In this document: positions 1 through 7,130 of the stretch, piece by piece
Numbering within the stretch: position 1 is the first letter of the stretch
Layout of the letters: each line of letters opens with the position of its first letter
Source: Clostridia bacterium
GTDB lineage: Bacteria; Bacillota; Clostridia; Christensenellales; Aristaeellaceae
Direction: 5' to 3'
Assembly (NCBI GenBank): GCA_017551645.1
Contig: JAFZLE010000236.1
Span: 1 to 12,632 of the forward strand
DNA length: 12,632 nt
Notes under the pieces: model-generated
What the model saw: only the letters and a program-made list of their open reading frames with translations
Databases searched by the model: none
What the model was told of the DNA's origin: nothing
Program-made: the position numbers and the translations under genes

Positions 1-623
1 GGGGGAATGTCAGCCAAGCGGACAGGATGACTTCCGCTTTTGCCATAAAGCCCAGCGGAGTGGAATACGAAAAGCTCAACTGGCAGGATATGGTAGTGCT
101 ATCTATCGAGAACGGACAAGTGCTCGAAGGCGATCTGAATCCTTCCAGTGATTCTCCCACCCATCTGGGCCTGTACAGGGCTTTCAGCGACGTGGGCGGC
201 ATAACGCACACTCATTCCACTTTCGCTACAGCCTTTGCCCAGGCGGGCATTTCCATAGAATGCCTCGGAACGACCCACGCCGATCAGTTCAGGGGCAGGA
301 TACCGGTCACCCGTCTGCTGACGCAGGCGGAGATCGACTCGGGATATGAGGCAAATACCGCTCTCGTGATAGCGGAAGCATTCCGGGACAGCGACCCCAT
401 GTATACTCCGGGCTGCCTTGTAAAAGGACACGGGCCGTTCACCTGGGGAAAGGACGCGATGGCTTCCGTATATTCGGCAGCGGTGCTGGAAGAAGTCGCG
501 AAAATGGCTTACCTGACAAAGACGCTTAATCCCCAGTGTGAGGAACTCGCGCAAAGGGTGCAGGACAAACATTTCTACAGAAAACACGGCAAAAACGCGT
601 ATTACGGCCAGAAAAAGAAGTAA
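1..623 (+). CDS. araD: L-ribulose-5-phosphate 4-epimerase (AraD/UlaF/SgbE family), 5' end missing
   Basis: Class II aldolase-fold enzyme that interconverts L-ribulose 5-phosphate and D-xylulose 5-phosphate in the cytoplasm, linking L-arabinose (or ascorbate) use to the pentose phosphate pathway. The frame is open from base 3 and begins with GNVS, so roughly the first 26 residues lie outside the window; the ATG at 27 is internal. Visible family motifs are GNVS, KPSGV, the Zn-binding HTHST (bases 207-221), GTTHAD (acid/base Asp), VKGHGPFTWG with the third Zn-binding His, and the C-terminal KHFYRKHG...AYYGQ with the active-site Tyr. These separate it from fuculose-phosphate aldolases. It ends in TAA, followed by an inverted repeat that may terminate it. 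AraD, UlaF and SgbE cannot be told apart without neighbours. Family assignment is firm. Confidence 0.93.
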   Translation, partial: GNVSQADRMTSAFAIKPSGVEYEKLNWQDMVVLSIENGQVLEGDLNPSSDSPTHLGLYRAFSDVGGITHTHSTFATAFAQAGISIECLGTTHADQFRGRIPVTRLLTQAEIDSGYEANTALVIAEAFRDSDPMYTPGCLVKGHGPFTWGKDAMASVYSAAVLEEVAKMAYLTKTLNPQCEELAQRVQDKHFYRKHGKNAYYGQKKK

Positions 624-650
624 AACCGGCAGATTCTTACATCAGTTCAA

Positions 651-691
651 AAAATGCTATCGTTATTTGTTAATTTTAACGATAGCATTTT
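651..691. repeat. Perfect 15-bp inverted repeat, possible terminator or operator
   Basis: AAAATGCTATCGTTA (651-665) and TAACGATAGCATTTT (677-691) are perfectly complementary around an 11-nt AT-rich loop. The arms start with an A run and end with a T run, as in a bidirectional intrinsic terminator, though the T run is only four long and the stem is AT-rich. It lies 27 bp after the araD stop. Its right arm ends 14 bp before a TATAAT box, so it covers the -35 zone of the next promoter and could equally be an operator. ATGCTAT recurs at 702-708. Confidence 0.6.
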
Positions 692-702
692 GCACATTTT
701 GA

Positions 703-711
703 TGCTATAAT
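703..711 (+). promoter_or_regulatory. Extended -10 promoter for the ABC ATPase gene
   Basis: TGCTATAAT: a perfect TATAAT (706-711) with the upstream TG of an extended -10 element. The hexamer 17 bp upstream (683-688, TAGCAT) is a poor -35 and lies inside the inverted repeat. A transcript from here would start near 718 and give a leader of about 44 nt before the ATG at 762. Confidence 0.55.
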
Positions 712-761
712 GTCAGTAGTTGGCAGGAAAACTGCCGTTATTAACAGTAGGAGGTCAATCT

Positions 762-1883
762 ATGGCAAGTGTTAGTCTCAAGCACATTTACAAGGTCTAT
801 GCTGGCGGAGTTACCGCTGTAAGCGATTTCTGCCTCGATATCGAGGATAAGGAATTTATCGTTCTGGTCGGTCCTTCCGGCTGCGGTAAATCCACTACGC
901 TGCGCATGGTCGCCGGCCTTGAAGAGATTTCTGACGGCGAGCTCTATATCGGCGAAAAACTGGTCAACGATGTAGCTCCCAAAGACAGAGACATCGCCAT
1001 GGTTTTCCAGAACTACGCTCTGTATCCTCACATGACCGTGTACGACAACATGGCTTTCGGCCTTAAGTTGCGCAAGACCCCGAAGGCGGAGATCGATCGC
1101 CGCGTCAAGGAAGCCGCCCGCATCCTGGACATCGAGCACCTGCTCAACAGGAAGCCCAAGGCTCTGTCCGGTGGTCAGAGACAGCGTGTTGCTCTGGGCC
1201 GTGCCATCGTACGTGAACCCAAGGTCTTCCTTATGGACGAGCCTCTGTCCAACCTGGACGCCAAGCTGCGTGTTCAGATGAGAACCGAGATCACCAAGCT
1301 GCACCAGAAGCTGTAGACCACCTTCATCTACGTTACCCACGACCAGACCGAGGCCATGACCATGGGCTCCCGCATCGTGGTTATGAGGGACGGCTTCATC
1401 CAGCAGTGCGATTCTCCCCAGAACCTGTACGATTATCCCGCCAACCTGTTCGTTGCCGGATTCATCGGCTCTCCTCAGATGAACTTCTTCAACGTGACCC
1501 TTGAGAAGCAGGGCGGCGCCGTATATGCGCTGTTCGGCGAGAACAAGATCAAGGTGCCCGAAGAGAAGCTCCAGAAGCTGATCAGCGACGAGTGCATCGG
1601 CAAGGAAGTCATCATGGGCATCCGTCCCGAGAATATCTCCGACAGCAAGGAAGCCTGCGAGAAGTTCTCCGATTCTACCATTAAGGTGCATGTAGAAGTT
1701 ACCGAGCTGATGGGCTCTGAAACTTACCTCTACCTGTCCACCACTGGCAAGGAAGGCAACATCATCGCCCGCGTCGATCCCAGAAGCACCAGCCGTACCA
1801 ACGACGACATCGTGGTCGCCTTTGACACCAGCCGTCTCCACTTCTTCGACAAGGATTCCGAGACCACGCTGCTCAACCGCTGA
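762..1883 (+). pseudogene. Sugar ABC-transporter ATP-binding protein (MsmK/UgpC/MalK type) interrupted by an in-frame TAG
   Basis: ATPase subunit of a carbohydrate ABC importer (CUT1 type), acting at the inner face of the membrane with permeases encoded elsewhere. The start at 762 is fixed by TAGGAGGT (748-755). The complete frame is 373 codons, the usual family length. Seen in order: Walker [10 protein letters not shown] (37-45), Q-loop Gln83, signature LSGGQ (135-139), Walker B VFLMDEP (155-161), D-loop SNLD, then a TAG at codon 185 (1314-1316), then [10 protein letters not shown] with switch His193 and a complete C-terminal TOBE/OB regulatory part. Many relatives have Gln or Gly at codon 185, so one CAG-to-TAG change explains it. 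Translation stopping there removes the switch His and the regulatory domain. The frame after the stop is undamaged and codon use is unchanged, so the lesion is very recent, is a sequence error, or is read through. No permease or binding protein is nearby, which fits a shared ATPase such as MsmK. Confidence 0.88.
1314..1316 (+). other. In-frame amber codon in the ABC ATPase gene
   Basis: TAG in frame with both halves of the ATPase (codon 185), between KLHQKL and [10 protein letters not shown]. The halves are in the same frame with no indel. No good ribosome binding site precedes the next in-frame ATG (1356), so a separate second polypeptide looks unlikely. The following bases, ACC, do not match the strong CARYYA readthrough context. 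Confidence 0.95.
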
Positions 1884-1917
1884 TATCGCCATTAGTTAAT
1901 AATTTCAGGTAAATTCC

Positions 1918-1961
1918 ACCGCCGGCGCCCCTTTTTGCTTGCAAGAATGGCCGCCGGCGGT
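1918..1961. promoter_or_regulatory. GC-rich hairpin between the ABC ATPase gene and the cdaR-like gene
   Basis: ACCGCCGGCG (1918-1927) pairs perfectly with CGCCGGCGGT (1952-1961) across a 24-nt loop; after one C-C mismatch, two further C-G pairs tighten the stem. It starts 34 bp after the ATPase stop. No T run follows the right arm, so it is a poor intrinsic terminator. Its loop holds the -35 of the next promoter and its right arm touches the -10, which suggests a regulatory or transcription-blocking role. Confidence 0.5.
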
Positions 1962-1967
1962 TATAAT
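1939..1967 (+). promoter_or_regulatory. Sigma-A type promoter of the cdaR-like operon
   Basis: TTGCAA (1939-1944), 17-bp spacer, TATAAT (1962-1967): near-consensus. Transcription would start near 1974, about 33 nt before the ATG at 2007. This also rules out the in-frame TTG at 1935 as the start. It is likely the main promoter for the genes running to 7063. Confidence 0.65.
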
Positions 1968-2006
1968 ATTGATGATAAAAAGATTACTCCGCATGGGGAG
2001 GCGCGT

Positions 2007-3080
2007 ATGTACCTGAATCAGCATATACTTGCTAAGATCTCTTCGGTGTTTTCGCTTTTGTCCATGCCGGCGCTGTTGCTGGACAATGACGGACAGGTGA
2101 TACTCCCGGAGGATTATCATAAGCAGCTCCTGCTTCCAGAACCGCTTTTGGCCTCTCCGCACGAACCATTCATAAACGGAGCTTTCACCCTTATAGGCAC
2201 TGCGGAATCCGAACCGATGTTTCTGTGCTTCTCCGGGAACTCCGACGAAGTGCTTTCGATCGCAAGGATATGCGCTCAGCTCGTAAGCGGCATATTGAAG
2301 GAATTCGGGCAGGATTCAGGCCGCGAAACTACTATGAGGAGAATTCTGGACGGCGAGATAGATGCTTCCGAGATCCTTGTAGTTGCAAACGAGCAGCAAC
2401 TTAAGATAGAGGCGGACAGATGCGTACTATACGCGCAGTTCTCTACCGTGCTTGCCGAAAACGTACTGGGTATACTAAAAGACGCTTTCAGCGAAAATGA
2501 CGGCGATTATGTTTTCGAAGCGGGCAAGCATGCGATCGCTATAGTAAAAGAGTTCAACGAAGATCTGGAGCCGGGAGAGATCGAGCAGTACGCCATGGCA
2601 CTTAGCGCCACTTTGACTACCGAAGCCGGGCAAAGCTCCCTGATAGGTATAGGCGTTGTCAAGCACAATCTATCTCAACTGCACGAAAGCCTGCTTGAAG
2701 CGAAAAAGGCTATAAACATCGGCCTGCCGTTCCAGCCGAAACGTCAGATATTCAACTACTCCGCCATGGTGCTGGAACGGTTCCTGTACGACATTCCGGA
2801 GGAATCCGCTGTACAGTTCCACCAAACTCTGTTCAACAAAAAGACCGCCAAGCTGTTTTCCGAGGAGATGCTCAATACCATAGAAGCGTTTTTCGACAAC
2901 AGCCTGAACCTTTCCGAGACCGCCCGAAAGCTGTATATTCACAGAAATACGCTCGTATACAGGCTCGACAAAATCCAGAAGGTAACAGGGCTCGATCTGC
3001 GAACATTTGACGACGCAATGACATTCAAACTGCTGATGCTGATGGGCAAGCTGAGGAAGGACAAAAAATCGAGGTACTGA
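2007..3080 (+). CDS. CdaR/PucR-family transcriptional regulator
   Basis: Predicted 357-residue cytoplasmic DNA-binding regulator. The C-terminus (about 299-345) is a classic PucR/CdaR helix-turn-helix: SLNLSETARKLYIHRNTL, then VYRLDKIQ and GLDL. The middle (about 130-250) resembles the degenerate GGDEF-like CdaR domain, and the N-terminal 90 residues would be the sensor part; its ligand is unknown. CdaR relatives control sugar-acid, purine or amino-acid catabolism. The start is chosen from GGGGAGG (1995-2001) 5 nt before the ATG and from the promoter at 1939-1967. The next gene starts 4 bp after its stop, and that gene's ribosome binding site lies in this gene's last codons, so the two are co-transcribed. 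Whether it controls the neighbouring sugar genes is speculation. Confidence 0.85.
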   Translation: MYLNQHILAKISSVFSLLSMPALLLDNDGQVILPEDYHKQLLLPEPLLASPHEPFINGAFTLIGTAESEPMFLCFSGNSDEVLSIARICAQLVSGILKEFGQDSGRETTMRRILDGEIDASEILVVANEQQLKIEADRCVLYAQFSTVLAENVLGILKDAFSENDGDYVFEAGKHAIAIVKEFNEDLEPGEIEQYAMALSATLTTEAGQSSLIGIGVVKHNLSQLHESLLEAKKAINIGLPFQPKRQIFNYSAMVLERFLYDIPEESAVQFHQTLFNKKTAKLFSEEMLNTIEAFFDNSLNLSETARKLYIHRNTLVYRLDKIQKVTGLDLRTFDDAMTFKLLMLMGKLRKDKKSRY

Positions 3081-3084
3081 TCGA

Positions 3085-4341
3085 ATGAATTCCGGTTCCC
3101 GAAAACTGATCACTGCTCTTATATGCGTTTTTACGCTTATCGCAGTAGCCGCGGTAAGCGTTAGCGTTACAAATACCGTTATCGCAAAAAACAGCGGCAA
3201 AACAAATACCGCATATTGGAATATTCCTTCATCCAATGACACGAACGAATCTTTTCAGCGCATAAGCGAGGTATACAATATTCTCGTTTCGGAATACTAC
3301 GTCGATCTCGATTCCGATACGCTTATTCAAGGCGCCATCGACGGCATGTTCTCGGCAGTGGACGATCCATATACATTCTACTATACGCCTGAGAAAATGG
3401 CCGCAACGAACGCGGACCGTCTGGGACTCTATGTCGGTATCGGCGTAGAAGTCAGGATATTCGGCGACGGTAAGATCTACGTTACACGCGTGTTTGACGG
3501 CAGCCCCGCGCAGCAGGCGGGCGTGCAGAGGGGAGATATTATCGTTTCCGCCGACGGAATACAGCTAGGCGCTAATACCGGGGAAGAGCTGACCGAAGCG
3601 GTATCGCATATAAAAGGTGAACAGGGCACCAGCGTACATATAGGCATCTCGCGGGCAAACGAAACGCTTGAGATGGACGTGCTTCGCCAAAGCGTGATAT
3701 CAAACAGGGTCGAATACCGTGAACTGGAAAATGGTATACTGTACATCAGACTATACGACTTTTTCGGGGATGCTGTCAGCGGGATGCAAAATGCCATAGC
3801 ATATGCCAGGGAACACGGTTTGACAGGGATGATAGTTGATTTAAGAGGCAACCCCGGCGGTCAACTTGATATATGCATCAACATCTGTGATATGTTCCTC
3901 GACGAAGGCGTAATTGTTTACACGCTTGACAGGCAGCAGAACAGAGTAGACTATACCGCAAGAAACGGCAAGGTCGATATTCCTGTCGCTGTGCTTGTAA
4001 ACGGTGAAACCGCCTCTGCCAGTGAAATATTCGCCGCCGCGCTGCAGGATTACGGAGTAGCCACTGTAATAGGCACTACTACCTACGGCAAAGGCATAGT
4101 ACAGACACAGTACCAGTTTCCTACGGACGGCGCCGGCATGCAGCTCACTACAAGCGCGTATTACACGCCCAAGGGCGTTTCGATACATAAGACCGGCGTC
4201 ACCCCGGATATTGTAATAGAAGAGGCGGAAACTACTCAGCAGACGCTGCTGGAAGGACCGACACTCGAAAATGACCCGCAACTGAAAGCGGCATGGGAGA
4301 TGCTGATTCCAAAAGAGGCTGAAAATGAAGACGCCGCGTGA
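3085..4341 (+). CDS. S41 family carboxy-terminal processing protease (CtpA/CtpB-like)
   Basis: 418-residue membrane-anchored serine protease working outside the membrane on envelope proteins. One N-terminal hydrophobic segment (about 8-34) follows positive residues and has no lipobox, so it is an anchor or signal peptide. A PDZ domain follows (about 112-200; LYVGIGVEV, GSPAQQAGVQRGDIIVSADG). The S41 core contains IVDLRGNPGG (250-259) and ETASASEIF with the nucleophile expected at Ser311. Lys336 in TYGKGIVQ lies 25 residues later, and Gln340 completes the CtpB-type Ser-Lys-Gln triad. The C-terminal tail is short and acidic, without a peptidoglycan-binding domain. GAGGT (3071-3075) is the ribosome binding site. 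Its end overlaps nth by 17 nt. The substrate cannot be told; a link to sporulation (CtpB/SpoIVFA) is possible but unsupported here. Confidence 0.92.
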   Translation: MNSGSRKLITALICVFTLIAVAAVSVSVTNTVIAKNSGKTNTAYWNIPSSNDTNESFQRISEVYNILVSEYYVDLDSDTLIQGAIDGMFSAVDDPYTFYYTPEKMAATNADRLGLYVGIGVEVRIFGDGKIYVTRVFDGSPAQQAGVQRGDIIVSADGIQLGANTGEELTEAVSHIKGEQGTSVHIGISRANETLEMDVLRQSVISNRVEYRELENGILYIRLYDFFGDAVSGMQNAIAYAREHGLTGMIVDLRGNPGGQLDICINICDMFLDEGVIVYTLDRQQNRVDYTARNGKVDIPVAVLVNGETASASEIFAAALQDYGVATVIGTTTYGKGIVQTQYQFPTDGAGMQLTTSAYYTPKGVSIHKTGVTPDIVIEEAETTQQTLLEGPTLENDPQLKAAWEMLIPKEAENEDAA

Positions 4342-4966
4342 TAAAACAGTCGATATACTGCGCTTATTGTCAAAAGAATACCCCGACGCGAAAGCGGAGC
4401 TGAATTTCTCAAATCCGTTTGAAACACTTATAGCGACCATGCTGTCTGCTCAGTGTACGGATAAACGAGTTAACGAAGTAACCAAAGTTCTGTTCAATAT
4501 CGCGCCTGACCCGGAGAGCATGGCTAAGCTTTCCGTAGAGGAATTGGAAGGCATTATAAAGCCTTGCGGTCTGTATCATGCAAAAGCAAGGCACATACTT
4601 GACGTGTGTCATGAGATAAAAGAAGTATACGGCGGCATTGTTCCGGGCGACAAGGCAAAGCTCACCGCGCTTCCCGGAGTCGGAGGGAAAACCGCGAGCG
4701 TCGTACTTATGGAAGCGTTCGGAGCAGATATGCTCCCCGTGGATACGCATGTATTCAGGCTCGCTCACAGAATAGACCTTGTAGAAAACGCCAAAACACC
4801 AGACGAGACACAGCGGCAGCTTGAGGCTATAACCCCCAAAGGCGAAAGACGGCATATGCACCACTTGTTGATCCTTCACGGCAGGAGATGCTGCAAGGCT
4901 ATCAAACCCGACTGTGAACACTGCCCGCTCATAAATGGAGTTTGTGATTTTGAAAGGAAAGCATAA
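4325..4966 (+). CDS. nth: Endonuclease III (DNA glycosylase/AP lyase)
   Basis: 213-residue base-excision-repair enzyme that removes oxidised pyrimidines and cleaves at the abasic site. Features are LSAQCTD (40-46), the helix-hairpin-helix LPGVGGKTA (116-124) with catalytic Lys122, VDTHVFR with catalytic Asp140, and a C-terminal [4Fe-4S] loop formed by Cys190, Cys197, Cys200 and Cys207. The last cysteine spacing is six residues rather than the five of the E. coli enzyme. The start is fixed by AGAGG (4314-4318), 6 nt before the ATG, inside the end of the protease gene. The 17-nt overlap implies translational coupling. It ends 6 bp before obg. Length and motifs are normal for the family. Confidence 0.96.
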   Translation: MKTPRDKTVDILRLLSKEYPDAKAELNFSNPFETLIATMLSAQCTDKRVNEVTKVLFNIAPDPESMAKLSVEELEGIIKPCGLYHAKARHILDVCHEIKEVYGGIVPGDKAKLTALPGVGGKTASVVLMEAFGADMLPVDTHVFRLAHRIDLVENAKTPDETQRQLEAITPKGERRHMHHLLILHGRRCCKAIKPDCEHCPLINGVCDFERKA

Positions 4967-4972
4967 TACATA

Positions 4973-6235
4973 ATGTTTGTTGATAAAGTAAAGATCAAGA
5001 TAAGATCCGGAGACGGCGGCAATGGTTGCGTGTCATTTCACAGAGAGAAATTCGTGCAAGCCGGCGGACCTGACGGCGGAGACGGCGGCAGGGGCGGGAA
5101 TGTTACCTTTATAGCCAGCGAACGGATGCATACGCTGATGGATTTCCGTTATAAGCGCCTGTTTGAAGCTCAGAACGGAGCAGACGGTAACAACGGCCGC
5201 AGAAGCGGTATAAACGGTAAAGATGCGGTTATCATCGTTCCCAAAGGCACCATTATAAGAGATGCTTCAAGCGACAGGATAATTGCAGATATGTTCACTC
5301 CCGATACTCGCTTGACCGTGCTGAAAGGAGGCAACGGGGGATTCGGCAATTCTCATTTCGCCACGCCGACGAGGCAGGCGCCTGCTTTTGCCAAACCTGG
5401 CGAAAAAGGCTTTGAGATGGAGGTCTGGCTTGAGCTCAAATCCATCGCGGATCTGGGCCTGGTGGGTTTTCCAAATGTTGGCAAAAGCACTCTGCTGAGC
5501 GTGATTACCAGCGCGAAACCTAAGATAGCTAACTATCATTTCACCACGCTGTCGCCTAACCGCGGCATTGCCACTTACGGCGGTTATTCATTCACCGTAG
5601 CGGATATCCCGGGCCTTGTGGAAGGAGCCAGCGAAGGGGTTGGCCTTGGCATCGATTTTCTTAAGCATATCGAACGCACAAGGGCTCTGCTTCATGTAAT
5701 AGATGTTTCTGGCAGCGAAGGACGCGATCCTCTGGAGGATTACGACGCCATAATGAAGGAGCTCGAGGCTTACGGAAAGCTGAAAGACAAACCCATGCTC
5801 GTGGCAGCTAACAAAACCGACATCTGCGCAAACGGAGAAAACCTGAACAGGCTGCGCGAGAAGCTCTCCGCGTTCGGCATCAAAGTGTTTCCCATCTCAG
5901 CCGCGACCGGGCAGGGGATAGAGGAACTGCTTAAAGAGCTTGTAAACCTGATAAGCGCGCTTCCGCCCATCGAGCCGTTTGAAGTCGAAGAAGCGTATGA
6001 ACCCGTTCTTGGTGAAAATGAGTTCACTGTAGAAAAAACAAAGAGAGGGTATGAAGTCAGCGGCAGTTTGATCGAAAAGCTTATACGAAGCGTCAACTTC
6101 GGCGACAACGAATCCCTCAACTATTTCCACAGGTGCTTAAGAAAATACGGCATAGTTGACGTGCTCAGGGCAAAGGGCGCGAAAGACGGGGACACCGTCA
6201 TACTTGATGATATGGAATTTGATTTTACGGAGTAA
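4973..6235 (+). CDS. obgE: GTPase Obg (ribosome assembly / stress GTPase)
   Basis: 420-residue essential GTPase that binds the 50S ribosomal subunit during late assembly and links growth to (p)ppGpp. The glycine-rich Obg fold covers 1-158. The G domain has G1 GFPNVGKST (165-173), switch I YHFTTLSPNRG, G3 DIPG (211-214), G4 NKTD (280-283) and G5 SAA (309-311). A C-terminal OCT domain (about 335-420), typical of Gram-positive Obg, ends in GDTVILDDMEFDF. The start MFVDKVKI is canonical. The nearest Shine-Dalgarno-like run, AAAGGA (4953-4958), is 14 nt away, so initiation may rely on coupling to nth. It is followed 4 bp later by yhbY, the common Firmicutes order. Confidence 0.98.
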   Translation: MFVDKVKIKIRSGDGGNGCVSFHREKFVQAGGPDGGDGGRGGNVTFIASERMHTLMDFRYKRLFEAQNGADGNNGRRSGINGKDAVIIVPKGTIIRDASSDRIIADMFTPDTRLTVLKGGNGGFGNSHFATPTRQAPAFAKPGEKGFEMEVWLELKSIADLGLVGFPNVGKSTLLSVITSAKPKIANYHFTTLSPNRGIATYGGYSFTVADIPGLVEGASEGVGLGIDFLKHIERTRALLHVIDVSGSEGRDPLEDYDAIMKELEAYGKLKDKPMLVAANKTDICANGENLNRLREKLSAFGIKVFPISAATGQGIEELLKELVNLISALPPIEPFEVEEAYEPVLGENEFTVEKTKRGYEVSGSLIEKLIRSVNFGDNESLNYFHRCLRKYGIVDVLRAKGAKDGDTVILDDMEFDFTE

Positions 6236-6239
6236 TGAT

Positions 6240-6536
6240 ATGACTACAAAACAAAGAGCGGTTTTAAGAGGCATGGCATCCACGCTTGAACCCATACTCA
6301 ATATAGGCAAAGACGGCATAAGTGACAACAGCATCAAACAGATCTGGGACGCTTTGGAAGCGCATGAGCTTATAAAGCTGACGGTCAATCCCAATTCCGA
6401 TTATACCGCGCGCGAAGCCTGCGACGAAGTGTGCGAACGAACCCATGCGGAGCCTGTTCAGGTGATAGGCAGGAGATTCGTCATATACAGGCAAGCCAGA
6501 AAGAACAGCAAGATCAAGCTGGATGAACTATGCTGA
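6240..6536 (+). CDS. yhbY: YhbY/CRS1-type RNA-binding protein
   Basis: 98-residue single-domain protein of the CRM (KH-like) family that associates with pre-50S ribosomal particles. It shows the family start TTKQRAVLRGMA, the GxxG loop in NIGKDGISDN and the C-terminal VIGRRFVIYR strand followed by a basic tail. The ATG at 6240 is chosen because of GGAG (6229-6232) 7 nt upstream and because the family starts there; an earlier in-frame ATG at 6156 would add 28 residues encoded inside obg. The stop overlaps the next start in ATGCTGA (6530-6536), indicating coupling. Confidence 0.93.
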   Translation: MTTKQRAVLRGMASTLEPILNIGKDGISDNSIKQIWDALEAHELIKLTVNPNSDYTAREACDEVCERTHAEPVQVIGRRFVIYRQARKNSKIKLDELC

Positions 6537-7063
6537 CAGAAGAGGAAATGATCTGCCTGCTGAAGGCGGATCTCTCCCCGCACAGATTCAGCCACACGTT
6601 AGGCGTGCGGGATACTGCGGTTGAACTGGCGTGCATACACTTGGGCGATGAACACATATGCAGGACAGCCGGCATACTTCACGACTGCGCCAAATCCCTG
6701 ACAGAAAGCCAGATGCTTGATTTGATAAGCAGATTCGATATAGAGCTTTATCCAGGCGAAAAAGAAAATCCGGAACTGCTTCACGCTCCGGCCGGCGCCG
6801 CCCTTGCGCAAGAAAAGTACAAAGTAAACGACAAGAAGATAATCAAAGCCATAAGGAATCATACGCTCGGCCCTAAGGGAATGTCCCTTGAGGAAGCCAT
6901 AGTGTTCGTAGCAGACTTTATCGAGCCGAGCCGAAAAAGCTTTGACGGCTTAGAATGGGTAAGACAGCTTGCAAGAAAAGATATACATGCCGCTGTTGAC
7001 GAGTGCAAACGTCTGACAAAGGAATACTGCATTCAAAACGGACGTGTGCTGCTGGATTTTTAA
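6530..7063 (+). CDS. yqeK: YqeK-like HD-domain diadenosine tetraphosphate (Ap4A) hydrolase
   Basis: 177-residue HD-superfamily metal-dependent phosphohydrolase. Characterised Gram-positive YqeK proteins split Ap4A symmetrically into two ADP, lowering an alarmone. Metal-binding residues fit the family: His22 in HRFSHTLGVRDTA, His51-Asp52 in GILHDCAKSLT, His85, His111 in RNHTLGPKGMS, and Asp129 in FVADFIEPSRKSFDGLE. It overlaps yhbY by 7 nt and has only a weak GGA (6521-6523), so translation is probably coupled. In many Firmicutes nadD lies just before yqeK and rsfS just after; neither is present here. It is probably the last gene of the unit. Confidence 0.92.
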   Translation: MLTEEEMICLLKADLSPHRFSHTLGVRDTAVELACIHLGDEHICRTAGILHDCAKSLTESQMLDLISRFDIELYPGEKENPELLHAPAGAALAQEKYKVNDKKIIKAIRNHTLGPKGMSLEEAIVFVADFIEPSRKSFDGLEWVRQLARKDIHAAVDECKRLTKEYCIQNGRVLLDF

Positions 7064-7074
7064 CCTATTTCGGC

Positions 7075-7103
7075 TTGTTATAAGCTGTCATATGGCGCAT
7101 AAT
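7075..7103 (+). promoter_or_regulatory. Promoter of the zinc-ribbon protein gene
   Basis: TTGTTA (7075-7080), 17-bp spacer, CATAAT (7098-7103). It lies in the 67-bp gap after yqeK, which has no convincing terminator, so readthrough from the upstream unit is possible. AGGGAG (7118-7123) then serves the ATG at 7131. Confidence 0.5.
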
Positions 7104-7130
7104 ATTCAAAAACATACAGGGAGTTAGTAT

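Noticed and set aside
1314..1316. Genome-wide reassignment of TAG to glutamine
   Set aside because: The zinc-ribbon gene ends in TAG right after its zinc ligands, and readthrough would enter rnpB. No other conserved gene here has an internal TAG.
1356..1883. Separate C-terminal ATPase fragment as its own gene
   Set aside because: No proper ribosome binding site or promoter before the ATG at 1356, and it would start after the switch His; better seen as the rest of an interrupted gene.
741..1892. 383-residue open frame on the minus strand opposite the ABC ATPase gene
   Set aside because: It mirrors a codon-biased gene, has no recognisable motif, and the plus strand encodes an unmistakable ABC ATPase. 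Counted as a shadow.
1935..2006. TTG at 1935 as start of the CdaR-like protein
   Set aside because: It lies upstream of the -10 box and inside the hairpin, and gives unconserved-looking residues; the ATG at 2007 has GGGGAGG.
6156..6239. Earlier yhbY start overlapping obg by 80 bp
   Set aside because: The added residues do not fit the family, and the ATG at 6240 has a proper ribosome binding site.
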